Below, piece after piece: positions 50,864-59,171 of a stretch of 64,000 nt of DNA (its first letter is position 1; every line of letters starts with the position of its first letter). The position numbers and the translations under genes are program-made. Location: the NCBI RefSeq assembly GCF_002153605.1, contig NZ_JOPG01000005.1:1-64000 (forward strand), read 5' to 3'. The stretch comes from Acetobacter malorum. Lineage in GTDB: Bacteria > Pseudomonadota > Alphaproteobacteria > Acetobacterales > Acetobacteraceae. The notes beneath the pieces were generated by a model. The model was not told where the DNA came from. It made no database searches and saw only the letters and a list, made by a program, of their open reading frames with translations.

Positions 50864-51589
50864 TTAAAACGTATCCTTCTCACGCCGTAATCTGGCGAGG
50901 GTCGTTACATCAGGGGCGCGCAGGAACGGGTTGGTCGCGCGTTCTTCGCCAAGTGTGGAGGGCACGGTTGCCCGGCCTTCGGCGCGGAGGTGTTTGACGT
51001 CTGCTACGCGGGCTTTCAGGGCGGCGTTGTCCGGTTCGGCGTGGAGGGCGAAAGCCGTGTTGCCCTCGGTATATTCATGCCCGCAGCAGACAAGCGTTTC
51101 ATCTGGCAGATCGGTAAAGCGTTTCAGGCTTTCAAAAAGCTGTTCCGCTGTGCCTTCAAACAGGCGTCCGCAGCCCAGACTGAACAGGGTGTCCCCACAA
51201 AACAGGGTTGGCGGGTCTGCAAAATAATAGCTGATATGGCCGCGTGTGTGCCCCGGCACGGCAATCACCCGGCCCTCAGACTGGCCAACGGCAATTGTCT
51301 CATTGTCCCGCAAGGCAATATCCAGCGCAGGCATGCGCGCGGCTTCGGACGCAGGGCCAGCCACGCGGGCGTTGTAGCGTGTGCGTAGGGCATCGGTGCC
51401 GCCAACATGGTCAGCATGGTGGTGGGTGAGCAGGATCAGATCCAGCCGTCCGCCGGTTTCATCCAGAACGGCCTGAATGGGGGCAGCTTCTCCGGGGTCC
51501 ACAATGGCGGTGCAGCCGGTTTCCGTGTCTCGCAGAAGCCAGCTGTAATTGTCTGACAAAACCGGGATGGCGCGGGTTTGAAGAGACAT
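50864..51589 (-). CDS. gloB: hydroxyacylglutathione hydrolase (glyoxalase II)
   Basis: Metallo-beta-lactamase-fold enzyme that hydrolyses S-D-lactoylglutathione to lactate and glutathione in methylglyoxal detoxification. 241 residues. Metal ligands are in LTHHHADHVGG near residue 55, VPGHTRGH near residue 112, FCGDTLFSLGCGRLFEG near residue 131 and CCGHEYTEGN near residue 168. The C-terminal substrate domain has NPFLRA. The start at 51589 has AGGAGAA seven bases upstream. It is divergent from a methyltransferase gene 83 bases away. Confidence 0.93.
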   Translation of the reverse strand: MSLQTRAIPVLSDNYSWLLRDTETGCTAIVDPGEAAPIQAVLDETGGRLDLILLTHHHADHVGGTDALRTRYNARVAGPASEAARMPALDIALRDNETIAVGQSEGRVIAVPGHTRGHISYYFADPPTLFCGDTLFSLGCGRLFEGTAEQLFESLKRFTDLPDETLVCCGHEYTEGNTAFALHAEPDNAALKARVADVKHLRAEGRATVPSTLGEERATNPFLRAPDVTTLARLRREKDTF

Positions 51590-51672
51590 GAGCAATTCTC
51601 CTGAGTGGAAACTTTGAGGGGACGCGTGCACGGTCATGGCGCCGGGAGCAGATATCATGGTACACATCTGCT

Positions 51673-52473
51673 ATGCATAAGGCCATTCCTCCCTCGGCAG
51701 ACGCCTTTTATCAGACCCATGAGGGCCAGACCTGCGCAGCTTTGCTACGTGAGCGGCTGCAATGGTTCTGGCCTGATCTGCGCGGCCAGCGCGTGCTGGG
51801 GCTGGGCTATGCCGGGGCTTATCTGGGGGCATGGCGCGGGCGCGGGGCACTGTGTATTTCCGCCCGCACGCCGGACCACCGCCCAGAGAGTGCCAACGCG
51901 CAAAATTCCATGCCGTTCTTGGCCTCTGACCGGGAGTGCGTGGTGGACCCCTATGCGCTGCCGTTTGATGAAGACGCCTTTGACCGCATCGTGCTGGTGC
52001 ATGCCTGCGCGGAGGAGGACCAGATGGTGCCTCTGTTGCGGGCGGCAGGCCGGGTTCTGAAAGATGACGGACGACTGCTGATGATCCTGCCCAGCAAGCT
52101 GGGTGGACGGCTGCGGCAGAAAAATACGCCTTTTGCGCAGGATGTCGCCTGCTCCCGCACGGGACTGCGTGCCGTGCTGGGCCATGCCATGCTGCTGCCG
52201 GAGCGGCGGGATGAGGCTTTGTTTCTGCCCGCCCGGCAGGCCTGCACCAGTATGCGCCGGGGCCGCCGGTCCGACATTGCTGGAAAAGTTCTCTCGCCGG
52301 GGTTGGGGAGCCTGATGCTGGTGGAAGCCGTGAAGGATGTATTTTCCGCCACGCCGCTGCCTGTGCGTTCACCCCGGACATGGTTTAAAAAGATGCTCTG
52401 CCCCGCGCAGGAGACGGCAACGCAAAACAATGGCAGCCCACCGGAGAGTGCGGCGCGCATGCCGGAGACATAA
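51673..52473 (+). CDS. class I SAM-dependent methyltransferase
   Basis: 266-residue methyltransferase of the Methyltransf_11 type. Motif I is LRGQRVLGLGYAGAYLG near residue 36, DPYALPFDEDAFDRIVLVHA near residue 92 is the acidic loop plus motif IV, and GRVLKDDGRLLMILPSK near residue 125 is the post-motif. The gene divergent from gloB in alphaproteobacteria is often of this type; its substrate is unknown. It ends 42 bases before the first frame of the hydrogenase-like cluster and could share its transcript. Confidence 0.82.
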   Translation: MHKAIPPSADAFYQTHEGQTCAALLRERLQWFWPDLRGQRVLGLGYAGAYLGAWRGRGALCISARTPDHRPESANAQNSMPFLASDRECVVDPYALPFDEDAFDRIVLVHACAEEDQMVPLLRAAGRVLKDDGRLLMILPSKLGGRLRQKNTPFAQDVACSRTGLRAVLGHAMLLPERRDEALFLPARQACTSMRRGRRSDIAGKVLSPGLGSLMLVEAVKDVFSATPLPVRSPRTWFKKMLCPAQETATQNNGSPPESAARMPET

Positions 52474-52515
52474 AGGCAAATTCCCTGCGTGTGGCCTTGC
52501 CATCCGGCGTGAGCG

Positions 52516-54321
52516 TTGCCACAGAACCGCGCTCATGGTGTTATCCGCCCGTCTTTACATCCCGTCTGGAGCCAGAGTTCCATTTTAACCTCTTTTGTTC
52601 TTTGCAGTTTGTTTGTGCTGTTTGTGGTGGCAGGGGTTCTGGCTGTGCTGCCAGAGCGTCTGCTGCGACGGTGCGCCCCCTGGCGCTCTGAAATTCTGGC
52701 CGGGGTCTGGGGCTGCCTTGGCCTGCTGGCGCTGGTTGGGGCGGTGTGCAGGCTGGAAGGCGGGGTGAGTTGGTTCCCGGTGTTCGGTATGGATGGACCG
52801 GCTTTGCCCATGCTGGTGCTGCTGGCTTTTACCGGCGGCCTGATGGGCGTAGGGCAGCGTGGTCTGGCCTGCGCGCTTACGGGGCTGGCGTTTTTAGCAT
52901 TATCTCCTTTGGTTTTTGGGCTTCTGGCAGGCACCGCGCTGGTGCTGCTGGCGGACCGGGGGCGGCAGGGCGTGTGTCTGCCTTTTGCTGTCATTCCCGC
53001 GTGTATTCCCGCAGATAGCCCGCTCTCTCCGCCAGCACTGTGCCTGATGGTGCTGTTGCTGGGCTGGGCGGTTTCTTCCCAAAAAGGGCCAGAGGCTGTG
53101 TTGCCTGCGGGGATTGGCCTGTTTCTGCTGGGGCGCTTGCTGGCGGAGGTGGGTGTTCTGCCGCCGGTGCAACAGGGATTGCTGATTGTGAGCGGAGGAG
53201 CCGTGGCGCTCTGGGGCGCGGTGCAGGCCGTGCGAAGCCCTGCCGCCTGCGGCATTCTTGCTGGTGTGGCCAGCGCTGGCTATGGCGGATTAGTGGTTAT
53301 GCTGACGCTGGCTCTGGCAGCCCCTGTAAAAGGTGGAGAGTTCTTTCGCACCGCAACGCTTCTGGCAACGGGCGCGCCTTTTCTGGCGTTGCTGGCAGCC
53401 CTCTGGCTCTCCCGGCAGGACGGTGGGTTGTTTACGCCCAATAGCGCCGTTGCGCAGGCGCGCGGTAATCGGCTTGCGCTAGGGGGCAGCCTTCTGCTGC
53501 TTTCCGCTGTCCCTCCGCTGGGAGGCTTTTCTGTGTTCTGGTGCCTGCTGAACGCGGGTGAAGTGGCCGCTGCTCACACGCACCCGGCGCAGGCTCTGTG
53601 CCTTTTGCTGGTTCTGGTTGGGGCTGCCTGCGTCATGGCGCTGGGCACGATTGGTCTGCTGCGTGTGGGGTTTGCTGCTTTTGTGCAGCAAGCGCCGGCT
53701 TTTGGCGGCCCCATGCCACAAGGTGTCCGGGCCGGAAACGATGCTCCCTCTCTCAGCAGCGTGCTTCTGCTGCCCGCGTGGATCTGCGCAGGCGGTGCCG
53801 CGCTGATGACCCTGCTGCCCGGAGGCTGGCTGGCGCTGGTGGACCATCTGTTTGCCGGAGACACGCCGCGTGATTTTGCATGGAAGACGCTGGCCCGTGT
53901 GCAGTTTGCCGGGTCTGATATCACACTGACCCCTGTGCTCTCGGTGCTTGCGCTCACGGTCTGTGTGGTGGGTGCGGGATTGCTGGGTAAGGCGTTTGGC
54001 GTGTTCCCGCTGCGTCCGGCGGTGCCCGGTGCCGCGGCATGGCGGGAAGGGGCTCCTGTTGTCCAGCAGGATGACGCGGTGCCACCTGCTCCGGCGGCTG
54101 AGGTCTCCATGCCGGTGGTCTGGACGGCCTTTGGTATGCTGCTGGGCGCTGTGGGGCAGAAGCCGTCCGACTGGCCGGTGGTGGAAAAGACCGGAGCCGG
54201 CGCGCGTTATCTTCAGGCTGTGCTGTTCAGAACCGTGGCATGGTGTGAGGCTCAGGGCATGGTTCTCATTCTGCTCTTTCTGGGGGCGGGGCTGCTGCTG
54301 GGGCTGTTTGCTGCAAAATGA
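52516..54321 (+). CDS. HyfB-like (NuoL/M-related) membrane subunit of a hydrogenase-like complex, degenerate channel
   Basis: About 570-601 residues with many membrane helices; first gene of the six-gene cluster. Homology to HyfB/antiporter subunits is visible in LLLLSAVPPLGGFSVFWCLL (the helix-12 region, usually LPPLNGF) and in the spacing of helices. The helix-5 Glu motif (WELMS) and the helix-7/8 block with WLPxAHP and its lysines are absent; ten or more helices remain but the usual proton-path charges do not. The start is uncertain: TTG 52516 is the first in-frame codon after a stop and leaves the first helix whole, while TTG 52609 or GTG 52615 would shorten it. Its stop overlaps the next ATG. 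Confidence 0.7.
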   Translation: MPQNRAHGVIRPSLHPVWSQSSILTSFVLCSLFVLFVVAGVLAVLPERLLRRCAPWRSEILAGVWGCLGLLALVGAVCRLEGGVSWFPVFGMDGPALPMLVLLAFTGGLMGVGQRGLACALTGLAFLALSPLVFGLLAGTALVLLADRGRQGVCLPFAVIPACIPADSPLSPPALCLMVLLLGWAVSSQKGPEAVLPAGIGLFLLGRLLAEVGVLPPVQQGLLIVSGGAVALWGAVQAVRSPAACGILAGVASAGYGGLVVMLTLALAAPVKGGEFFRTATLLATGAPFLALLAALWLSRQDGGLFTPNSAVAQARGNRLALGGSLLLLSAVPPLGGFSVFWCLLNAGEVAAAHTHPAQALCLLLVLVGAACVMALGTIGLLRVGFAAFVQQAPAFGGPMPQGVRAGNDAPSLSSVLLLPAWICAGGAALMTLLPGGWLALVDHLFAGDTPRDFAWKTLARVQFAGSDITLTPVLSVLALTVCVVGAGLLGKAFGVFPLRPAVPGAAAWREGAPVVQQDDAVPPAPAAEVSMPVVWTAFGMLLGAVGQKPSDWPVVEKTGAGARYLQAVLFRTVAWCEAQGMVLILLFLGAGLLLGLFAAK

Positions 54322-55328
54322 CGCATGAACTCACATGGGGCTGGTCTTTTGCCGCCCTGCTGGCTCTGGCTCTCCAAACTGTTCTGATGGTTCTCGCCGC
54401 CCCGTGGTTTAGTGGCTGGGTCAATCGTCTGGCGGGCCGCCTTACGGGCGGGCATCGTTTTCTGGTAGGCGGACGCTGGCAGGATATTCATCATCAGTTT
54501 CGCAGGCCGGGCTTGCGTCAGCGCGGGGACGGGCTGAGCAGTCTGGCCTGCCGGGGTGCGCTTGTTCTTGCCGTGTTTGCGGCGTGCATGACACCCGTTT
54601 TCACACTGGTTCCGTCAGGCTTTCCCGCACCGGGCTTTTTCCTGCTGTGTTCCGCCCAGGTCTGCGCATCACTTCTGTTAGGCCTGCCGCTGGTGGTGCA
54701 GGGCGGCACAACAACTCTGGCAGGGTATGCGGCGCTGCTGGCGGATAGCCTGCTTTTGCCTGCACTGGTTCCCGTGCTCGTCATGGCGGGTGGTCAGGAT
54801 TTTTCCGCCTTTCTTGCGCATTTGCGTCAGCTTTCGCCGGTCGGGGATGGTGCACCGTTTGTGCTGATGGGTGTTGCGCTCTTTCTGGTCACCGCCTGGA
54901 AAGGGCGGCAGGCGGGGGCGGACTTGCCCTGTCAGCTTTCCGGGGCAGATCGTGCCGTGTGGATGCTGGCTACGGATTGCGTGCAACTGGTCTGGATTAC
55001 ACTGGCCGGGGATGTCGCATGGGCCAGTAGCCTTGCGCTGCCGGGTGAAAGCGGCGTTGAGCCCTGGCTCGCGCAATGCCTTGCAGGTGGCGCGTTCTGG
55101 ATTGCTAAGCTGGCGATTGCAGCCCTTTTGCTGGCGGGCACGCAACTGATGGTGCTGACCTTCCCGCGTCGGGCGCGTGTGCGTCTGGCTGCGGTGTTTC
55201 TGCTGGGGCTGCTGGCCTGGCAGGTCGCGTATTCGGGCCAGTCCGCTGCTGTGGGGCAGGACAAAACGGCCTCCGCGCAGGATGAACAGGACTCTGCATG
55301 GAGTGATGAAGGGAACGCAACACCATGA
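54318..55328 (+). CDS. HyfC/NuoH-like membrane subunit
   Basis: 336 residues, about eight membrane helices, similar in layout to HyfC/HycD and complex I NuoH. The cytoplasmic loop FLVGGRWQDIHHQFRRPGLRQ near residue 47 corresponds to the GxxQDxxKLxxR loop that contacts the hydrophilic arm. Several acidic residues expected in the NuoH quinone/proton pathway are missing, and the last 35 residues form a polar, acidic tail. It starts with ATGA overlapping the previous gene and ends with ATGA into the next. It would anchor the NuoB- and NuoD-like subunits to the membrane. Confidence 0.78.
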   Translation: MTHELTWGWSFAALLALALQTVLMVLAAPWFSGWVNRLAGRLTGGHRFLVGGRWQDIHHQFRRPGLRQRGDGLSSLACRGALVLAVFAACMTPVFTLVPSGFPAPGFFLLCSAQVCASLLLGLPLVVQGGTTTLAGYAALLADSLLLPALVPVLVMAGGQDFSAFLAHLRQLSPVGDGAPFVLMGVALFLVTAWKGRQAGADLPCQLSGADRAVWMLATDCVQLVWITLAGDVAWASSLALPGESGVEPWLAQCLAGGAFWIAKLAIAALLLAGTQLMVLTFPRRARVRLAAVFLLGLLAWQVAYSGQSAAVGQDKTASAQDEQDSAWSDEGNATP

Positions 55329-56527
55329 CGCTTGCTGTCATTCTGGCGCCGCTGCTGGCGCTGTGTGTTGTGGCGCGGGGTATTGGCTTTCTGCCTGCGC
55401 TGGGTGTGGTGACGGCAGTGGCCATGCTGGTGGATGCGTGGGAACCCCTGCAGGAATTTGGCGCGGTCTGTGTGGTGCTGTTTTCTGTGCTGCCGGTCTG
55501 GTTTGTGAGCCGCTATCAGGATGATGGCGCACGGGAGCGCACCGGCCCGATGGTCCCGTTTCTGGCGCTGGGACTCATGGTTATTCTGCAACTTGCCACG
55601 GGCACGCCTGCGGCCATGGGGGAAGCTCCGGGCCATGCCGGGGCCGCCTATCTGCCTGCCGGGCTGTGTGTAGCCCTTGCCGGGCTGGTCGCCGTTACAT
55701 GCCGTCAGGCCATGGTCTGGCAATGGGCCGGGCTGCTGGCGTGTGTGGATGGGGTCATGCTCTCCGGCGTGATTGAAAATCAGGTCATGGTGGTGGGCGT
55801 TACAGCGCTGGCGGGCTGCGTGGTGGCTCTGCTGGGCGGCATGTGTGTGCATCGCGTTATGCTGCGGGTTGCGGTCGCTCCCGCTCAAGGTGGAGCCGGG
55901 GCTGAGCGCCCGTCTGCTCGGTCTGGTGGGTTTGAACTGGGCGATGTGGAGCCAGCAGGTCCGGAACCGCGCGGACTGGGGCCGGAAGCTGTAGTCGCTC
56001 CGCGGATCTGGACAGAAGCCGAAGCAGCGGCTGAGGACGAAGAGCCTCTTCCGCGACCGGGCAAGGCGGACCAGAAGGCAGCCTCTCCCAATGCGGACAC
56101 AAAGCCGGAGACCGATCTGACTTCGCCAACCGCAGAGGAGCACAAGGACAAAGCTGCTCCGGACGCAGAGACGGGATCCTCCGATGAGGACGACGCTGAA
56201 ACGGCAGAACCGCAGGACGCCCCGGACGCCAAAGCCGACCCCGCTGAACCGACAGAAACAGAAAGCACCGAGACCGGCTTGCTGAAAACAGACCCATCTG
56301 AAGCCAAAACTGAAGATCATAAGCCGGGAGTGGGGCGGGCGGTTCCTGCGGCCGAAGCTCCTGATAAAGCGCCTGAACACACACCGGATAAGGAGGCTTC
56401 CGGTTCTACAGATCAGCCTGCTCCCGTTGATCCGGAAGAGGCGGAGCCTGTGCCGCGCACGCCGGAAATGATTGCGCGGGATGTCTGGTTGAGGGGCTAC
56501 CTGACCGAGCGCGGGAGGGACGCATGA
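55325..56527 (+). CDS. HyfE-like membrane subunit with long acidic C-terminal extension
   Basis: 400 residues. Residues 1-185 form about six membrane helices and resemble HyfE/NuoK-type subunits (GIGFLPALGVVTAVAMLVDA, QWAGLLACVDGVMLSGVIENQ). HyfE itself is about 216 residues. The remaining 210 or so residues are low-complexity and rich in Glu, Asp, Pro, Ala, Lys and Thr (for example EAAAEDEEPLPRPG and SSDEDDAETAEP), ending in a short conserved-looking helix MIARDVWLRGYLTERG. The tail keeps its reading frame and ends in ATGA at the next gene, so it is not a frameshift artefact. It may bind a soluble partner or cations. Confidence 0.72.
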   Translation: MTLAVILAPLLALCVVARGIGFLPALGVVTAVAMLVDAWEPLQEFGAVCVVLFSVLPVWFVSRYQDDGARERTGPMVPFLALGLMVILQLATGTPAAMGEAPGHAGAAYLPAGLCVALAGLVAVTCRQAMVWQWAGLLACVDGVMLSGVIENQVMVVGVTALAGCVVALLGGMCVHRVMLRVAVAPAQGGAGAERPSARSGGFELGDVEPAGPEPRGLGPEAVVAPRIWTEAEAAAEDEEPLPRPGKADQKAASPNADTKPETDLTSPTAEEHKDKAAPDAETGSSDEDDAETAEPQDAPDAKADPAEPTETESTETGLLKTDPSEAKTEDHKPGVGRAVPAAEAPDKAPEHTPDKEASGSTDQPAPVDPEEAEPVPRTPEMIARDVWLRGYLTERGRDA

Positions 56528-57645
56528 CCGTTCCGGTTTTTCTGGCTGCTCTGGCCTTTGCATGGCCTTTGCTGGGGGCCGCCATTGTCATGGCCGCGCC
56601 CACGCCGCGCAGCCGCGAGATTGCCATCTGGATGGCCGGGGCAGGTTGTGCGCTGGCTGTGGCCGTGTTCCTGTTCCCCGCCACAAGTGCCGCAGCGGAG
56701 GGCTGGGATGATGACCCGGTCCAGCGCGCTGGCCGGGTGATGCTGGCATTTGGCCTGCTGCTGACGGTGATGGAAAACAGTACTTTGCAGGACCGTCTGT
56801 TGCGCGGTTTGCCTCATATTTCCACCGCGCTGACGGGGCTGGCCTGCGTTGCGCCCGACCCGATTGTCGGGCTTGGGATTCTGGAAGCCGCATTGGCTTA
56901 CGGTGTGTTTGTGTTCAGCCGTCCCGCCGGGCAGGCGCGGGCGGGGTGGGCGCTGGTGCGCACCGGGTCTGTGGGGATTTTTCTGGTGCTGTCCGGCCTT
57001 TTGCTGCCCTCAGGCTCTGCGCCTGCGGGGCTGATGATGGCCTGTGGTCTGGTCATGCTCGCGGGGCTGACGCCGTTTGGTCAGTCATGGCGTGAGGAAA
57101 ATGACACCTACCTGTTTCTGCCATTTGCCGGGGCCGCGCTGCTGCTCTCCATGCGGTTGCGGGCGCACGGCGGCGAGGCGTTTGAGACGGCTCTGGTCGC
57201 GGCAGGTCTGGCCTCGGTCTGGCTGACAGCCTGCGCCGGTCGGTCCGATGAGGGGTTGCGGCTGTTCCGCACCTTTCCGTCCGCTCTCGCCCTGATTGCT
57301 GTTGGTGCCGGAGCCGATGTGGCGGCGCTGCTGTTCCTGTGTGGCTGGTGTCTGGCCGGGGGGAACCGCTCTGGTCGCTCCTGGGCAGCACGGGCGCTGG
57401 CCTGTTTCCCGCCGGGTGCGCCCTTTGTGGGTTGCCTGCTGTTGCTCTCCATGCTGAGCGACTGGTCCTGGAGCATCACAGTGCTGACCGTGGCCGGGAT
57501 TTTGTGCGCTGTGGTGCGCTCGGTGCCGGTGGAAGGGTTCACGCAGGATTTGTGGCCTGAGGATGCCGCGGGCCGGGTGGCCTGTTCCGTGCTGGTGCTG
57601 ACCGGATTTCTGGTGCCACTGGCCATGATGCTGGGAGCGTTCTGA
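56524..57645 (+). CDS. HyfF/NuoN-like membrane subunit, lysine-free
   Basis: 373 residues with about ten membrane helices, in the position of hyfF. It is shorter than HyfF (about 520). The sequence contains no lysine at all, so the conserved channel lysines of antiporter-type subunits are absent, and the helix-5 Glu motif is not recognisable. Remnant similarity is seen in helix spacing and in LVMLAGLTPFGQSW (like the GxxPLHxW region). Assignment rests on gene order as much as on sequence. It overlaps the previous gene by ATGA and the next by one base (TGATG). Confidence 0.6.
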   Translation: MTVPVFLAALAFAWPLLGAAIVMAAPTPRSREIAIWMAGAGCALAVAVFLFPATSAAAEGWDDDPVQRAGRVMLAFGLLLTVMENSTLQDRLLRGLPHISTALTGLACVAPDPIVGLGILEAALAYGVFVFSRPAGQARAGWALVRTGSVGIFLVLSGLLLPSGSAPAGLMMACGLVMLAGLTPFGQSWREENDTYLFLPFAGAALLLSMRLRAHGGEAFETALVAAGLASVWLTACAGRSDEGLRLFRTFPSALALIAVGAGADVAALLFLCGWCLAGGNRSGRSWAARALACFPPGAPFVGCLLLLSMLSDWSWSITVLTVAGILCAVVRSVPVEGFTQDLWPEDAAGRVACSVLVLTGFLVPLAMMLGAF

Positions 57646-59144
57646 TGGATGCAGTAAGTCTGATCCGCGCCGGGCAGGAGACGGAGACCCCCTGGCGTTT
57701 CCGGCTGGATGAGCTGGCTTGGCGCGATATGGTCGCAGCGCTTGAAAAGGATACACTGCCGTTTGTCGGGTTGTGGTGTGACGGCACGGATGTGCATGCC
57801 CTGTTCAGGCTCTCCCCAACACAGCCGCTGGCGGCCACGCTCGCGCTGGACGATGGACGGTATCCGGCTCTTTCTCCCGTTCGTCCGGTCTCCAGCCTCT
57901 ATGAGCGGAGAGCGTATGACCTGTATGGCGCAGAGGCGATGTGGGCCGTCGATGTGCGCCCGCTGGTGGACCATGATGTCTGGTCCGCCACTGCGCCGCT
58001 GGCCGCAACACCCGGCCCCGCTGGAGATCATAAAGGGCAGATCAGCTTTCAGCCGTCCGATGCCCTGCTGGCCGCGGGAGGCGTGAATGCCGGTGTGGGG
58101 CCAGCTACAGGCGGCATGGAAACGCCGTTGCATGTGGCAATGGTCGTGGCGGGCGAGACCATCACGCAGGCGGAAACAGTCTCCGGCTACGCGCATCGGG
58201 GGCTTGCGGCCCGCTGGCGCAATAGCCGACTGGAGGATGCCTGCCGTCTGAGCGGTCGTGTGGCGGCCGGGTGCTCTGTGGCGCACCAGGCGGCCTTCTG
58301 TCAGGCCGTAGAGGCCGCGTGTGGGAGTGCTGTGGGGCCGGAAACGTCGCTGATCCGTGTGGTGCTGCTGGAACTGGAACGTATTCTGCTGCATCTGCAC
58401 ACGCTGGCGGGGCTGGCGCGAGGTGCCGGAGCTCTGGTGGTGGCGTCTCGCTGTGCGTGGTTCCGGGAGAAACTGCTGGCAGAGTCTGCGCCGGTCATTG
58501 GGTCGCGTTTGCTCATGGACCATTGCGTGCCCGGCGGCACCAGTCTGCGTGAGGCGACCGGTCTGGGTGATCTCTGCATCAGTCTCGCAAAGCTGGGTGA
58601 CGATATTTATCCGGGGCTGGCGACGCTCTGGCGCACCTACCCGGCGCTTTCTGTCCGGCTGAGCGGGGTGGGCAAAGTGGATGCCGCCTTGCTGGAGCGC
58701 GTGGGGCTGGATGGTCCGGTAGCGCGGGCCAGCGGGAAGGATTGTGACGGACGACGCACCCAGCGCGTTTACCAGAACCTCTGGCGGCTGACCGCAGGGC
58801 GGCAGGGCGGCACGGCGGAAGATCGCGCGCTAGTCCTGCTGGATGAAATTGGCGAAAGCCTGCGCATGCTGGGCGAGGCTGGCCCCCGGCTGGGCCTGAC
58901 TGCCGGTGGCCGTGTGGACCTCACTCTTGAAGACGGAGAAGGGCTGGGGATGACGGAAGGCCCGTGGGGTACCGTACTTTACTGGGTGCGCCTACAGGCT
59001 GGCCGTGTGGCGCAGGTGTTTGTGCATGACCCGTCCCCTGCCGCACTGATGGTCTTTGAAGACGCGCTGGCAGGGCAGGATGTGGCGGATCTGGCGCTTG
59101 TGCGGCAGTCCCTCGGGGTGAATGCGGCTGCACTTGATGGCTAA
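57645..59144 (+). CDS. HyfG-like (NuoCD-type) large subunit without [NiFe] ligands
   Basis: 499 residues, fused NuoC-like and NuoD-like domains. The NuoC part ends with SSLYERRAYDLYGAEAMWAV near residue 83. The NuoD/large-subunit part starts with VGPATGGMETPLHVAM and GYAHRGL near residues 151-186. The first metal motif, R-x-C-G-x-C-x-x-x-H in hydrogenases, reads RVAAGCSVAH (205-214): the first Cys is Ala207 and only Cys210 and His214 remain. The C-terminal D-P-C-x-x-C is replaced by SLGVNAAALDG at the protein end. A [NiFe] centre therefore cannot form in the usual way. Group 4-like helices (VVLLELERILLHLHTLAGLA) are intact. Confidence 0.85.
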   Translation: MDAVSLIRAGQETETPWRFRLDELAWRDMVAALEKDTLPFVGLWCDGTDVHALFRLSPTQPLAATLALDDGRYPALSPVRPVSSLYERRAYDLYGAEAMWAVDVRPLVDHDVWSATAPLAATPGPAGDHKGQISFQPSDALLAAGGVNAGVGPATGGMETPLHVAMVVAGETITQAETVSGYAHRGLAARWRNSRLEDACRLSGRVAAGCSVAHQAAFCQAVEAACGSAVGPETSLIRVVLLELERILLHLHTLAGLARGAGALVVASRCAWFREKLLAESAPVIGSRLLMDHCVPGGTSLREATGLGDLCISLAKLGDDIYPGLATLWRTYPALSVRLSGVGKVDAALLERVGLDGPVARASGKDCDGRRTQRVYQNLWRLTAGRQGGTAEDRALVLLDEIGESLRMLGEAGPRLGLTAGGRVDLTLEDGEGLGMTEGPWGTVLYWVRLQAGRVAQVFVHDPSPAALMVFEDALAGQDVADLALVRQSLGVNAAALDG

Positions 59145-59171
59145 AGAACAGGACAGGAAGGGTTTGCAGTC

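Noticed and set aside
52516..59144. Decaying pseudogene cluster
   Set aside because: All six frames are open with tight start-stop overlaps and codon use like the neighbours; divergence is confined to functional motifs rather than frame.
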